Shown: positions 8,315-18,312, counted from the first letter of the stretch. The stretch: 64,000 nucleotides of DNA from Falsiroseomonas algicola (GCF_011040385.1 NZ_JAAIKB010000003.1:124001-188000); one strand, 5' to 3'. Numbers and translations: made by a program. Notes: generated by a model not told the origin, from the sequence alone.

Positions 8315-9652
8315 ATGACCATGTTGACGCGGCGCGGCGCGCTGCTGGGTGGCGCGGGGCTGCTGGCATCGCCGGCGCTGGTGAGCCGGGTGGATGCCCA
8401 AGGGGCCTTCAACTGGCGCCGCTTCGCCGGAGAGCGGATCGAGGTGAGCCTGACGGCCAACCCCCGCAGCCAGATCCTGATCCAGAACCAGCGGGAGTTC
8501 GAGGAACTGACGGGCATCCGCGTCGGGTCCGAGGCCATCCCGGAACAGCAGCACCGGCAGAAATTCGTCATCGAATTCGCCTCCGGCCGCCCTTCCTTCG
8601 ACGTCATCGGCATCAGCCTGCACGTCAACAAGCGCCAGGTCGGCCGCGCGCGCTGGACGGCGGATCTGAAGCCGCTGATCGCCGATGCGTCCATGACCGC
8701 GCCGGATTTCGATTTCGCCGATTATGGCGCCGGCGCGGTGGCCTATTCGACCCAGGCCGATGGCCGCATGGATACGCTGCCGGAATTCACGGACTACTTC
8801 ATCCTCTACTACAACAAGGAGATCTTCCAGCGCGCCGGCGTGGCCGTGCCGACGACCTATGACGAGATGTATGAGACGGCCCGTCGCCTGACCGATGCGC
8901 GGGCGGGCCAGGCGGGCTTCGTCGGCCGCGGCGTGCGCAACGCCAATGTCGTGCTCTACACCAGCTTCCTGCTCGGCACCCAGCAGCGGGACTGCACGGA
9001 TGCCAACCAGCGCCTGCTGACCGACACGCCGGATGCCATCGCGGCCGGGGAGTACTACAAGAAGATCCTGCGCGATTGCGCGCCGCAGGGTGTCGCCGGC
9101 TTCAACTGGAACGAGGCACAGACGAGCTTCGCGCAAGGGCGCGCCGCCATGTGGCTGGATGGCGTCGGCTTCGCGGCGCCGCTCGAGGATCCGACGCGGT
9201 CCCGCGTGGCGGGCAAGGTCGGCTATGCCGTCGTGCCGCGCGGCGCGGCGCGCCATCATTGCGCGCTGTTCGGCACCGGGCTCGGCATCAGCGCCGCGTC
9301 CAACGAACGCAAGCGCGGCGCCGCCTGGCTCTACCTCCAATGGGCGACGAACAAGCGGAACCAGCTCCGCTTCCTCACCTCCGGCGCCGGCGCCCCGGCG
9401 CGCCAGAGCCCCTATCGCGACGAGGAGGCGATCCGGTCCAGCCGCTTCGGCCGCGACTATTTCGAGACGCTGATCGCGAGTTCGCGGATCGCGCATCCCG
9501 GCCTGCCGGAAATCGTGCCCGTCACGGAATTCCGCGACACGCTGGGCACCGCGCTGACCAACACGATCGGCGGCGCCGATGTGGCGACCGAACTCCGCCG
9601 CGCCACGGAAGCCTTCCGGCCCATCCTCGAACAGTCCGAGCGCGCGACCTGA
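8315..9652 (+). CDS. Sugar ABC transporter substrate-binding protein (family 1)
   Basis: A 445-residue exported protein with signal peptide (MLTRRGALLGGAGLLASPAL, cleavage after VDAQ). The ITGIRVGSEAIPEQQ-like N lobe, the YYNKEIFQRAGV segment (about 168) and the GAAWLYLQWATN segment (about 330) are typical of MalE/UgpB-type proteins. The start at 8315 is taken because GGGAGGG lies a few nt upstream and the signal peptide begins there. The stop overlaps the permease ATG. Likely ligands are a sugar, polyol or sugar derivative. The ATP-binding subunit is not in the window. Confidence 0.88.
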   Translation: MTMLTRRGALLGGAGLLASPALVSRVDAQGAFNWRRFAGERIEVSLTANPRSQILIQNQREFEELTGIRVGSEAIPEQQHRQKFVIEFASGRPSFDVIGISLHVNKRQVGRARWTADLKPLIADASMTAPDFDFADYGAGAVAYSTQADGRMDTLPEFTDYFILYYNKEIFQRAGVAVPTTYDEMYETARRLTDARAGQAGFVGRGVRNANVVLYTSFLLGTQQRDCTDANQRLLTDTPDAIAAGEYYKKILRDCAPQGVAGFNWNEAQTSFAQGRAAMWLDGVGFAAPLEDPTRSRVAGKVGYAVVPRGAARHHCALFGTGLGISAASNERKRGAAWLYLQWATNKRNQLRFLTSGAGAPARQSPYRDEEAIRSSRFGRDYFETLIASSRIAHPGLPEIVPVTEFRDTLGTALTNTIGGADVATELRRATEAFRPILEQSERAT

Positions 9653-10590
9653 TGTCTGGCGGCACCACCACGGGGGATGCGGCGGCGCTTTCGGGTGCGG
9701 CCGCGGACAGGGCGCGCCGCAAGCGCGCCTATGCCCGGCACTACTGGCCCTTCGTCGTCCCCGCCGCCATCGTGGTGGTCGCCGTCATCGTGTTTCCCTG
9801 GATCTTCACGCTGTGGATGAGCGTGAACGAATGGAAGCTGGGCTCCGGCCGCAGCTTCGTGGGCTTCGCGAACTACGAGAGGCTGTGGGGCGACGAACGC
9901 TTCCATGCCTCGATCTGGCGAACGCTGTATTTCACCGCGCTGGCCGTGGTGATCCCGGTGGTGCTGGGCACCGCGGCCGCCATCGTCTTCCACCGGCGCT
10001 TCCCGCTGCGCGGCCTGGCGCGGACCATTTTCATCCTGCCGATGATGGCGACACCCGTCGCCGTCGCGCTGGTCTGGACCATGATGTTCCACCCGCAGCT
10101 CGGCGTGCTGAACTGGATCCTGTCCCAGTTCGGCATCCCGCCCAGCCTCTGGGTCTATGATGCCTCCACCGTGATCCCGACGCTGGTGATGGTGGAGGTC
10201 TGGCACTGGACGCCGCTGGTCATGCTGCTGGTGCTGGGCGGCCTGGCGTCGCTGCCCGTCGATCCCTATGAGGCCGCGAAGATCGATGGCGCGACGGGCT
10301 GGCAGGCCTTCCGCTTCATCACCCTGCCGCTGCTGGCACCCTTCCTGATGGTGGCGATCATCATCCGCACCATCGATGCGCTGAAGGCCTTCGACACGAT
10401 CTACGTGATCACCCAGGGCGGGCCCGGGACGGCCAGCGAGACGATCAACATCTTCCTCTATCTCAACGCCTTCGCCTACTACAACATGGGCTATGCCAGC
10501 GCCGTGGTGGTGGTGTTCTTCGCCCTCATCATCGGGCTTGCGCTGCTGCTGCTCTGGTCGCGCGAACGCTTCAAGGATGCGGCGCGATGA
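9652..10590 (+). CDS. Sugar ABC transporter permease (MalF type)
   Basis: A 312-residue inner-membrane permease with six predicted segments after a charged N-terminal tail of about 30 residues. The EAA motif, EAAKIDGATGWQAFRFITLP (about 205-224), is the docking site for the ATPase. The start overlaps the binding-protein stop (ATGA) and the stop overlaps the next permease start (ATGA), so the three genes are one coupled unit. Confidence 0.9.
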   Translation: MSGGTTTGDAAALSGAAADRARRKRAYARHYWPFVVPAAIVVVAVIVFPWIFTLWMSVNEWKLGSGRSFVGFANYERLWGDERFHASIWRTLYFTALAVVIPVVLGTAAAIVFHRRFPLRGLARTIFILPMMATPVAVALVWTMMFHPQLGVLNWILSQFGIPPSLWVYDASTVIPTLVMVEVWHWTPLVMLLVLGGLASLPVDPYEAAKIDGATGWQAFRFITLPLLAPFLMVAIIIRTIDALKAFDTIYVITQGGPGTASETINIFLYLNAFAYYNMGYASAVVVVFFALIIGLALLLLWSRERFKDAAR

Positions 10591-11435
10591 GCGGCACGAC
10601 GATGCGCGCCAGGCCATGGAAGCGGCGGCTGGAGAGCCTTGGCTTCGGGCTCGCCGTCTTCGCGCTGGTCTCGCCGGCGGCGCTGGTCTTCCTCTGGATG
10701 CTGTCGCTGTCCCTGAAGAACGAGGTGGACAACACCGCCTTCCCGCCGGTCTTCATCCCGAACCCGCCGACGCTCGACAATTTCCGTGCGGTGTTCGAAC
10801 GCAACGACTTCCTGCTGCAGGCCTGGAACAGCATCGTCGTCAGCTTCGGCGCGACGGGCATCGCGCTGGCCGTCGGCATCCCCGCGGGCTATGGCATCGC
10901 CAAGATGCGCGCCACCAAGGCGGCGGTGCTGATCCTGATCGCCCGCATCACGCCGGGGCTGTCCTACCTCATCCCGCTGTTCCTGCTGTTCCAGTGGATC
11001 GGGCTGACGGGCACGCTCTGGCCGATCCTGATCACGCACCTGGTGCTCACGGTGCCGATCGCGGTCTGGGTGATGATCGGCTTCTTCGAGGGCCTGCCGG
11101 GCGAGCTGGAGGAGGCGGCGCTGGTCGATGGCGCCACCATCTGGCAGGCCTTCCGCCACGTGGCATTGCCGCTGGCGCGGCCCGGCATCACGGTGGCGAC
11201 CATCCTCGCCTTCATCTTTTCCTGGAACAACTTCATCTTCGCCATGGTGCTGGCGGGGCGGGAGACGCGGACGCTGCCCGTCGCGGTCAACAACATGCTG
11301 ACCTTCGAGCAGATCAGCTGGGGCCCGCTATCGGCCGCCGCGCTGCTGGTGACGGCGCCGGTGCTGATCCTGACCCTGGTCGCGCAGAAGCAGATCGTGG
11401 CGGGGCTGACCCAGGGCGGCGTGAAGGGCGGCTGA
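10587..11435 (+). CDS. Sugar ABC transporter permease (MalG type)
   Basis: A 282-residue permease with six predicted membrane segments and the EAA loop EEAALVDGATIWQAFRHVAL (about 174-193). The PPTLDNFRAVFE segment before the second membrane helix is typical of MalG-type subunits. It pairs with the upstream MalF-type permease. No ATPase gene follows; a shared MsmK/UgpC-like ATPase encoded elsewhere would be needed. The next gene, an oxygenase, begins 24 nt downstream and may be co-transcribed. Confidence 0.9.
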   Translation: MSGTTMRARPWKRRLESLGFGLAVFALVSPAALVFLWMLSLSLKNEVDNTAFPPVFIPNPPTLDNFRAVFERNDFLLQAWNSIVVSFGATGIALAVGIPAGYGIAKMRATKAAVLILIARITPGLSYLIPLFLLFQWIGLTGTLWPILITHLVLTVPIAVWVMIGFFEGLPGELEEAALVDGATIWQAFRHVALPLARPGITVATILAFIFSWNNFIFAMVLAGRETRTLPVAVNNMLTFEQISWGPLSAAALLVTAPVLILTLVAQKQIVAGLTQGGVKGG

Positions 11436-11458
11436 CAGCGCGGCGCGGCCGCGCCACC

Positions 11459-12424
11459 ATGCCGGGCATGAGCGACATCGTCCCCGTCATCGACGTCTCC
11501 GGCCTCCGCAGCCCCGATCCCTCCGCGCGCCAGGCGGTGGCCGCGCAACTCGGCGCGGCCTGCCGCGGCCCGGGCTTCTTCCTGGTCACAGGCCACGGCA
11601 TCCCCGAAGCGACCACGGCGGACCTTTTCGCTGCGGCGCGCGCCCTCTTCGCGCTGCCGGGGGCGGCGAAGCAGGCCATGTCCATCCGCCGCTCGCCGCA
11701 CAACCGCGGCTATGTCGGCCTGTCGGAGGAACAGCTCGATCCCTCGAAGCCGGCCGATCGGAAGGAGGCCTTCAATGTCGGGCTGGAGATGGCGCCCGAC
11801 GACCCGGAGATCCGGGCCGGCGTGCCCTTCCGCGGCGTGAATCTCTGGCCCGAGGGGCAGCCCGCGCTCCGCACCGCCATCCTCGCCCATTTCGACGCGG
11901 CCTGGGCGCTGGGCCGCCTGCTGCATCGCGGCTTCGCGCTGGACCTCGGCATCCCCGAGGATTTCTTCGAGGACAAGCTGGACCGGCCGCTGGCGACGCT
12001 CCGCCTGCTGCATTACCCCGAGGCCGGCGGGCCGGACGCGCCGCTCGGCGCCGGGGAGCACACGGATTATGGCTGCGTCACCGTGCTGGCGACCGATGGC
12101 GTGGCGGGGTTGCAGGTGAAGCGACGCGGTGGCGGGTGGGAGGAGGTGCCGAGCCTGCCCGGCGCCTTCGTCTGCAACATCGGGGACTGCCTGATGCGCT
12201 GGACGAACGACCTCTACGCCTCCACCCCGCACCGCGTCCGCGCGCCGGTGGCGGAACGCTACTCCGCCGCCTTCTTCCTGGATCCCAACCCCGATGCGGT
12301 GGTGGCGGTGCTGCCGGGGTGCACGGGCCCGGGGAACCCGCCCCGGTATGCGCCCGTGACCGGGGCCGCCTACCTCCGCGCGAAGCTGGACGAGACCTAC
12401 GCGCATCGGCGCGAAGCCGGCTGA
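11459..12424 (+). CDS. 2-oxoglutarate/Fe(II) oxygenase, isopenicillin-N-synthase family
   Basis: A 321-residue oxygenase. The DIOX_N domain is at the start (VIDVSGLRS ... RGPGFFLVTGHGIP, about 9-45). The iron ligands are His and Asp in GEHTDYG (about 201-203) and His in TPHRVRAP (about 257); RYSAAFF gives the Arg-x-Ser pair that binds 2-oxoglutarate. Family members hydroxylate or desaturate small molecules. Position after a sugar importer suggests catabolism of the imported compound, but the substrate is unknown. A second ATG lies three codons in, at 11468. Confidence 0.88.
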   Translation: MPGMSDIVPVIDVSGLRSPDPSARQAVAAQLGAACRGPGFFLVTGHGIPEATTADLFAAARALFALPGAAKQAMSIRRSPHNRGYVGLSEEQLDPSKPADRKEAFNVGLEMAPDDPEIRAGVPFRGVNLWPEGQPALRTAILAHFDAAWALGRLLHRGFALDLGIPEDFFEDKLDRPLATLRLLHYPEAGGPDAPLGAGEHTDYGCVTVLATDGVAGLQVKRRGGGWEEVPSLPGAFVCNIGDCLMRWTNDLYASTPHRVRAPVAERYSAAFFLDPNPDAVVAVLPGCTGPGNPPRYAPVTGAAYLRAKLDETYAHRREAG

Positions 12425-12466
12425 ACCCTTCACGCGCGCGCGCGACGGGGCTAGGTAACGCCCCCG

Positions 12467-13594
12467 ATGGCTCTACCCCCCGCCGTGTTGCAGGTCCTCC
12501 CCGCGCTCGTCACCGGCGGCGTGGAGCGAGGGACGATTGAGATCGCGGAAGCCATCCGCGATGCGGGGCTGCGCGCCATCGTCGCCTCCGCCGGCGGGCC
12601 GATGGTGGAGGAGTTGCGCGCTTTGGGCGCGACCCATGTCGAACTGCCGCTGCGGTCGAAATCGCCCGCCGCCATCTGGCGCAATGCGGCATCGCTGGCG
12701 GCGCTGGCGCGGCAGGAAGGCGTGGCGCTGATCCATGCGCGCTCCCGCGCCCCCGCCTGGTCCGCGCTGCTGGCGGCGCGGCGGACGGGCAGCGCCTTCG
12801 TCACCACCTATCACGGCGCCTATAACGAGGACTTCCCGGGCAAGCGGCTCTACAATTCCGTCATGGCGCGGGGCGATCGCGTCATCGCCGTCAGCCGCTT
12901 CATCGCCGACCTCGTCCGCGAACGCCACGGCGTGCCGGAGGATCGGCTGCGCATCATCCCGCGCGGCGTCGATCCCCGCCGATTCGATCCGGAATCGGTG
13001 CCGCCGGAGCGGGTCATCGCGCTGCGCGCCGCCTGGGGCGCGACGGAGGACCGGCAGGTGGTGCTGTTGCCCGGGCGGCTGACGCGCTGGAAGGGCCAGG
13101 CCGTGCTGATCGAGGCGATGGCCAGGCTCCCTGGCAATACGCTTGCCGTGCTCGCCGGCGGCGGCGGGGAAGGGGAGTACCGCGCAGGGCTGGTGGCGCT
13201 GGCCCGCCAGCACGGCGTCACGGATCGCGTGCGCATCCTGGGCCATGTGGAGGCGATGGGCACCGCCTTGCTGGCGGCCGATGTCGTCGTGCATGCCAGC
13301 ACGGATCCCGAAGCCTTCGGCCGCACGGTGATCGAGGCGCAGGCCATGGGCCGCCCCGTCATCGCCTCCGACCTCGGCGGGCCGCGGGAGACGGTGGAGG
13401 ATGGCGTCACCGGCTGGCGCGTCCCGCCCGGCGATCCCGCCGCGCTGGCCGCGGCGCTGGCGCGCGTGCTGGCGATGCCGGCGCTGGAACGGGCGGGCGT
13501 GGCACGGGCGGGGCGGCAATCGGTGATGGCGCGGCACACCACCGTGGCCATGCAGGCCGCCACCATCGCCGTGTACCGGGAATTGCTCCGATGA
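12467..13594 (+). CDS. Glycosyltransferase family 4 (GT-B)
   Basis: A 375-residue GT-B enzyme. The N-terminal VLPALVTGGVERGTIEIA (about 9-26) is the acceptor-side glycine-rich loop; PGRLTRWKGQAVLIEA (about 203-218) starts the nucleotide-sugar domain; EAFGRTVIEAQAMG (about 283-296) is the E-x7-E motif of retaining GT4 enzymes. Role: transfer of a sugar from a nucleotide donor in surface polysaccharide or LPS core synthesis at the cytoplasmic face. It overlaps the following GT9 gene by ATGA, so both act in the same pathway. Confidence 0.88.
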   Translation: MALPPAVLQVLPALVTGGVERGTIEIAEAIRDAGLRAIVASAGGPMVEELRALGATHVELPLRSKSPAAIWRNAASLAALARQEGVALIHARSRAPAWSALLAARRTGSAFVTTYHGAYNEDFPGKRLYNSVMARGDRVIAVSRFIADLVRERHGVPEDRLRIIPRGVDPRRFDPESVPPERVIALRAAWGATEDRQVVLLPGRLTRWKGQAVLIEAMARLPGNTLAVLAGGGGEGEYRAGLVALARQHGVTDRVRILGHVEAMGTALLAADVVVHASTDPEAFGRTVIEAQAMGRPVIASDLGGPRETVEDGVTGWRVPPGDPAALAAALARVLAMPALERAGVARAGRQSVMARHTTVAMQAATIAVYRELLR

Positions 13595-14508
13595 GCGCGC
13601 CCGTGCTGGTGATCCGCCTGGGTGCGCTCGGCGATTTCGTGCAGTCCTTCGGGCCCTTCGCCGCCATCCGCGCGCACCATCCGGGGCGGCGCATCGTGCT
13701 GCTGACGACGCCGCCCTTCGCGCCGCTCGCCCGCCGCAGCCCCTGGTTCGACGAGGTGTGGGAGGAGGGCCGCCCAGCCTGGACGGACCTGCCCGCCGTG
13801 CTGCGCCTGGCGCGGCGCCTGCGGGGTGCGGGCTTCGACTGGGTCTATGATTTGCAGACCTCCGGCCGATCCTCCCGCTACCGGCTGATGGTGGGGCTTG
13901 GCGCGAAGTGGTCCGGCACGGCCTGGGGCGCGTCCCACCCGCATGCCAATCCGCGGCGGACGGTGATGCACACGCTGGAACGCCAGCGGGACCAGCTGGA
14001 GATGGCGGGCATCCACCAATTCCCGGCCCCCGCGCTGGACTGGCTGGATGCTGACCTTTCGGCCTTCGACCTGCCGCCGCGCTTCGCGCTGATGGTGCCC
14101 GGTGCCTCCCCGCACCGCCCGGGGAAGCGCTGGCCGGCCGATCGCTTCGCGCAATTCGCGGCAGGCTGCGGGCTGCCCTGCCTGGTGCTGGGGGGGAAGT
14201 CGGAGTCCGAACTGGCGGCGCGGATCGTCGCCGCGGTGCCGGCCGCCATCGACCTGTCGGGCCGCACCAGCATCCCGGAGGTCGCGGCGCTGGCACGGCG
14301 GGCGAGCTTCGCGCTCGGCAACGACACCGGGCCCACCCACCTCATCGCCGCGGCCGGCTGCCCGACGCTCGCGCTGTTCGGCGACGAGAGCGACCCGGCG
14401 CTTTGCGCGCCGCGCGGCCCGGCCGTTGCGGTGCTGCGCCACGCGCCCCTTTCCGCCCTGGGGGTGGAGGATGTGCGCGCGGCGATGGCGGGTCTGGTGC
14501 CCCGCTAA
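13591..14508 (+). CDS. Glycosyltransferase family 9 (heptosyltransferase-like)
   Basis: A 305-residue GT9 protein. VLVIRLGALGDFVQSFGP (about 4-21) is the ADP-heptose transferase N-terminal signature, VPGASPHRPGKRWP (about 169-182) starts the second domain and LGNDTGPTHLIAAAGCPT (about 245-262) matches the donor-binding loop. WaaC/WaaF enzymes add heptose to inner-core LPS; the exact sugar here is not proven. Coupled to the upstream GT4; its stop overlaps the 3' end of the convergent NYN gene by 4 nt. Confidence 0.87.
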   Translation: MSAPVLVIRLGALGDFVQSFGPFAAIRAHHPGRRIVLLTTPPFAPLARRSPWFDEVWEEGRPAWTDLPAVLRLARRLRGAGFDWVYDLQTSGRSSRYRLMVGLGAKWSGTAWGASHPHANPRRTVMHTLERQRDQLEMAGIHQFPAPALDWLDADLSAFDLPPRFALMVPGASPHRPGKRWPADRFAQFAAGCGLPCLVLGGKSESELAARIVAAVPAAIDLSGRTSIPEVAALARRASFALGNDTGPTHLIAAAGCPTLALFGDESDPALCAPRGPAVAVLRHAPLSALGVEDVRAAMAGLVPR

Positions 14509-16115
14509 CCGATTCCTGCCTGGGTCCAGTTCCGCAGCGCCTCCTTCTCCGTCTCGCTCAACGGCTCTTCCACCGCGCGCACCGCGGCGACGAGCGTGGC
14601 GTAGAGCCGGCGGGCGTGCTGGGCGGCGGCATCGGGCGCCGGCGCCTCGTTCAGCTTGGCGAAGCCGCGCAGCAGCCAGCGCAACACGGCCGTGACCTCC
14701 CGCGCCGAGACATGGATGCCCTGGCTGGCGCCTTCCGCCGCGATGGCGGTGGCGGCGCCGGGCAGGTCCTGCAGGTCCAGCGGCTGGCGGGCGGCGATGG
14801 CGTTCAACACGAAGCCGATCTCAGCCGGGGCGAAGGCGGGCAGGTCCTGCGCCAGGCCCTTGTTGTCCCGCGTTCCCCAGAGGAGGTCGCGCACCAGCAG
14901 CGCGGCCTCGGCCATCAGCGCCTCGCGGCTTGGCGGCTCCGGCTCCGGCTCCGGCTCGGGCTCCGGTTCGGGCTCCGGTTCGGCCTCGGCTGCCGGCGCC
15001 GGTTCCGCCATGGGCTCGGGGGCGGGGGGCTCGGCGTCCGGCAGCGCCTCCGCGGCCGGGGCCGGCAGCGGCTCCGGCGCTTCCGCAACCACCTCCGGCG
15101 CGGGCGGCTCCTCGGCGCCGGCGGGCACTTCGGGTGGCAGGCCGGGCTGGTCCTCGACGCCTGGCGGCAGGTCTCCCGGCGGCGGGCCGCGTTCGGGGTC
15201 GAAGACCCAGCGGCGGGAGGGCGGGCCGGTCATCAGCAGCCGGGGGTCGCGCGCCTCCTCGATCAGGGCGCCCAGCGTGCCGGCGCCGGCATAGTTGGTG
15301 GCCTTCAGCTGGGGCAGGGTGCGGGTGATCTGGCTGCCCACTTCCGTCATGCGCAGCGCACCGGCCGGGCTGCGGGCCAATGCCTCCCGCAGCCAGGCCA
15401 GGGCATTGGCGCGCAGCGCGCCCAGATCCGGCCCGCGCGCGGCAGGCGGGGCCTCCGCGCGCGGCTCCGGCCGCTGGTAGTCGGGGCGCGGGGCGGTCTG
15501 CTCCACCTGGGCGATGGCGACATTGCCCATGCCGTCATGCGCGAAATCATCCAGGCCGACGACGATGTCGGCGGCGGCCAGGTAGGCGCGCTTGGCGGTG
15601 TTCTGCGCCAGGATGGTGATCCGCCGGTCATGCGCGCGCAGCCGCGCCAGCGCGGGCAGGAAGTCGCTGTCCCCCGACAGGATCACGAATTCATCGAAGG
15701 TGGTCTTGTGGTCCAGCGCGTCCCGGATATCGAGCGCCATCTTCATGTCGGCGCTGTTCTTGAGGTAGGCGACCGGCGGGCAATCCACGATGTCGAAGCC
15801 CGCCTGCACGAAGGCCGCGCGGAATTCCCCGAAATAGGTCCGGTTGCGCAGGTCCCGCTGCTGGCGGTAGCGCGCGACGGCGCGGCCCATCTGGAAATCG
15901 TAATAGCCGCCAGGGTTCAGGTAGCAGCGCCGGATCAGCGTGCGCCGCGTGGTCGGCGCGCCCCCTCCCTCCCGCCCCTCGAGCCAGGCCAGCCAGGCAT
16001 CGGGCCGTTCGCCGAAGGCATAGGCTGCCCGTTCATCCCACCGCAGCAACGCCATGAAGACATTGTCGAAATCAACATAGAGCGCCGCGCGCGGCGGCTT
16101 CTCGACTTCAGCCAT
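14505..16115 (-). CDS. NYN domain (LabA/DUF88) protein with LOTUS-like domain
   Basis: A 536-residue multidomain protein. The NYN/PIN-like nuclease domain spans about 8-190: YVDFDNVF (first acidic site), NSADMKMALDIRDAL, and the SGDSDFLPAL core (about 145-154) supply the acidic metal ligands. Residues about 215-295 resemble an OST-HTH/LOTUS module (LRANALAWLREAL ... SRRWVFDP). Then comes a Pro/Glu-rich linker with an uninterrupted (Glu-Pro)8 run encoded by hexamer repeats, and an alpha-helical C-terminal domain of about 130 residues. NYN plus LOTUS proteins are predicted RNases or RNA-binding regulators. Divergent from thrS. Confidence 0.8.
   Translation of the reverse strand: MAEVEKPPRAALYVDFDNVFMALLRWDERAAYAFGERPDAWLAWLEGREGGGAPTTRRTLIRRCYLNPGGYYDFQMGRAVARYRQQRDLRNRTYFGEFRAAFVQAGFDIVDCPPVAYLKNSADMKMALDIRDALDHKTTFDEFVILSGDSDFLPALARLRAHDRRITILAQNTAKRAYLAAADIVVGLDDFAHDGMGNVAIAQVEQTAPRPDYQRPEPRAEAPPAARGPDLGALRANALAWLREALARSPAGALRMTEVGSQITRTLPQLKATNYAGAGTLGALIEEARDPRLLMTGPPSRRWVFDPERGPPPGDLPPGVEDQPGLPPEVPAGAEEPPAPEVVAEAPEPLPAPAAEALPDAEPPAPEPMAEPAPAAEAEPEPEPEPEPEPEPEPPSREALMAEAALLVRDLLWGTRDNKGLAQDLPAFAPAEIGFVLNAIAARQPLDLQDLPGAATAIAAEGASQGIHVSAREVTAVLRWLLRGFAKLNEAPAPDAAAQHARRLYATLVAAVRAVEEPLSETEKEALRNWTQAGIG
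14935..14982 (-). repeat. Hexanucleotide tandem repeat coding (Glu-Pro)8
   Basis: Eight near-identical 6-bp units (ggctcc with variants ggctcg and ggttcg) encode alternating Glu and Pro on the minus strand, within the linker of the NYN protein. Slippage would change linker length in steps of two residues without a frameshift. Confidence 0.85.
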
Positions 16116-16264
16116 GCGATGGTTCGACTCCGTTAGGCAGGGACCGTGACACAGAAACCCCGGGTTGAGGGATCGAGTGTAACCATAGTGGGCAACCTTG
16201 ACGACGGCGTGCCGGGCTGGCCATGGTCCCGCCCCATTTCACGCCAGTGGAGCCTGCTGCCCCC

Positions 16265-18199
16265 ATGCCCGCGATCACCCTGCCCGACGGTTCCGTCCGC
16301 GCTTTCGACGGGCCCGTGACGGGCACGACGATCGCCGCCGCCATCGGCCCCGGCCTGGCCAAGGCCGCGCTCGCCATGCAGGTGGACGGCACGCTCCGCG
16401 ACCTCAGCCACGAGATCGCCGCCGATGCCGCCGTGCGCTTCGTCACCCGGAAGGACGCCGAGGCGCTGGACCTGATCCGCCACGACACCGCCCATGTGCT
16501 GGCGGAGGCGGTGCAGGAGCTGTTCCCGGGCACCCAGGTGACCATCGGGCCCTCGATCGAGAACGGCTTCTACTACGACTTCTCCCGCAACCAGCCCTTC
16601 ACCACGGAAGACTTCGCCGCGATCGAGGCGAAGATGCGGGAGATCGTCGGCCGCAACGCGCCCTTCCGCCGCCAGGAAGTGAGCCGGGAGGACGCCATCG
16701 CCCTGTTCGAGGGCAAGGGCGAGCGCTTCAAGGTGGAGCTGATCCGCGACCTTCCTGAATCGGAGACGATCAGCCTCTACAGCCAGGGCGACTGGGTCGA
16801 TCTCTGCCGTGGGCCGCACATGCGCGGCACCGGCGATGTCGGCACCGCCTTCAAGCTGATGAAGGTGGCCGGCGCCTATTGGCGCGGCGACCATCGCAAC
16901 CCCGTGCTGTCCCGCATCTACGGCACCGCCTGGCGCGACCAGAAGGAGCTGGATGCCTATCTGCTGCAGCTGGAGGAGGCGGAGAAGCGCGACCACCGCC
17001 GCATCGGCCGGGAGATGGGCCTGTTCCACCTGCAGGAGGAAGCGACCGGCAGCGTCTTCTGGCACCCCAAGGGCTGGCGGCTCTACCGGGTGGTCGAGGA
17101 CTACATGCGCCGCCGGCAGAACGAGGGCGAATACCAGGAGGTGAAGACCCCCCAGGTGCTGGACCGGAAGCTGTGGGAAGCCTCCGGCCACTGGGAGAAC
17201 TATCGCAAGAACATGTTCATGGCGACGGTGGAGGACCAGGACGAGGCGCATCGCCTGCTGGCCCTGAAGCCCATGAACTGCCCCTGCCATGTGCTGATCT
17301 TCAACCAGGGCATCCGCAGCTACCGCGAGCTGCCGCTGCGCATGGCGGAATTCGGCGCCTGCCACCGCTACGAACCCTCAGGCGCGCTGCACGGCATCAT
17401 GCGCGTGCGGGCCTTCACGCAGGACGACGCCCATATCTTCTGCGAGGAGCACCAGATCGCGGATGAGGCGGTGCGCTTCACCGCGCTGCTGTCGCGCATC
17501 TACAAGGATCTGGGCTTCGAGAACTTCCGGGTGAAGTTCAGCGACCGCCCCGAACAGCGGGCCGGCGATGACGGCATCTGGGACCGCGCGGAGGGCGCGC
17601 TGCACGAGGCCTGCCGCAAGGCCGGCGTCGACTATGAGATGAATCCGGGGGAGGGCGCCTTCTACGGCCCGAAGCTGGAATTCGTGCTGCGCGACGCGAT
17701 CGGCCGCGACTGGCAATGCGGCACCTTCCAGGTGGACTTCGTGTTGCCGGAGCGGCTGGACGCGGAATACGTGGCGGAGGACGGGTCGCGGAAGCGCCCC
17801 GTCATGCTGCACCGTGCCATCCTGGGCAGCTTCGAGCGCTTCCTCGGCATCCTGATCGAACAGCATGCGGGTCGCTTCCCGCTCTGGCTCGCGCCGGTGC
17901 AGGTGGTGGTGGCGACCATCGTGGACGACGCCGCCCCCTTCGCGAAGGAGGCGGCGGAAGCGCTGCGCAAGGCCGGGCTGCGGGTGGAACTCGACCTGCG
18001 GAACGAGAAGATCAACCGCAAGGTGCCGGACCACATCGCCCAGCGCGTTCCGGTTCTGGCCGTGGTCGGGCGGCGGGAGGCGGAGGAGGGCAAGCTCGTG
18101 CTGCGCCGCCTGCCGGGGCGCGACCAGGTGGAATTGCCGCTTGCGGAGGCGGTTGCGACCCTGGCGGCGGAGGCGACACCCCCCGATCTGCGCGGCTGA
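16265..18199 (+). CDS. thrS: Threonine--tRNA ligase
   Basis: A 644-residue class II synthetase. Domains in order: TGS (about 1-60), the editing (SAD) domain with [10 protein letters not shown] and [11 protein letters not shown] (about 74-190), the catalytic core with [10 protein letters not shown] (zinc Cys, about 337) and motif 2 in [20 protein letters not shown] (about 368-387), and the anticodon-binding domain from [10 protein letters not shown] (about 544). The ATG at 16265 gives the usual length; an in-frame ATG at 16223 would add 14 residues unlike the family. thrS followed by infC is a conserved bacterial order. Confidence 0.97.
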   Translation: MPAITLPDGSVRAFDGPVTGTTIAAAIGPGLAKAALAMQVDGTLRDLSHEIAADAAVRFVTRKDAEALDLIRHDTAHVLAEAVQELFPGTQVTIGPSIENGFYYDFSRNQPFTTEDFAAIEAKMREIVGRNAPFRRQEVSREDAIALFEGKGERFKVELIRDLPESETISLYSQGDWVDLCRGPHMRGTGDVGTAFKLMKVAGAYWRGDHRNPVLSRIYGTAWRDQKELDAYLLQLEEAEKRDHRRIGREMGLFHLQEEATGSVFWHPKGWRLYRVVEDYMRRRQNEGEYQEVKTPQVLDRKLWEASGHWENYRKNMFMATVEDQDEAHRLLALKPMNCPCHVLIFNQGIRSYRELPLRMAEFGACHRYEPSGALHGIMRVRAFTQDDAHIFCEEHQIADEAVRFTALLSRIYKDLGFENFRVKFSDRPEQRAGDDGIWDRAEGALHEACRKAGVDYEMNPGEGAFYGPKLEFVLRDAIGRDWQCGTFQVDFVLPERLDAEYVAEDGSRKRPVMLHRAILGSFERFLGILIEQHAGRFPLWLAPVQVVVATIVDDAAPFAKEAAEALRKAGLRVELDLRNEKINRKVPDHIAQRVPVLAVVGRREAEEGKLVLRRLPGRDQVELPLAEAVATLAAEATPPDLRG

Positions 18200-18245
18200 G
18201 GCGGGATTCCGGCACTTTTCCGGGCCTGCCCAATCGGGCGGCGGC

Positions 18246-18274
18246 TTGCACCAGCGCCGCCCACTCGCCATAAC
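18246..18274 (+). promoter_or_regulatory. Candidate sigma-70 promoter for infC
   Basis: TTGCAC (18246-18251) and CATAAC (18269-18274) are separated by 17 bp. Transcription would start near 18281, leaving a leader of about 30 nt before the infC start at 18313. The -35 overlaps the loop of a GC-rich inverted repeat (GGGCGGCG ... CGCCGCCC, about 18236-18262) that may end part of the thrS transcript. Match to consensus is moderate. Confidence 0.35.
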
Positions 18275-18312
18275 AATGAGTCACTAGCCTTGAACATCGA
18301 CAGGAGAGCGCC

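Noticed and set aside
14935-14982. Hexamer array considered as a CRISPR-like or regulatory repeat
   Set aside because: Units are contiguous with no spacers and code in frame for Glu-Pro; it is a coding microsatellite.
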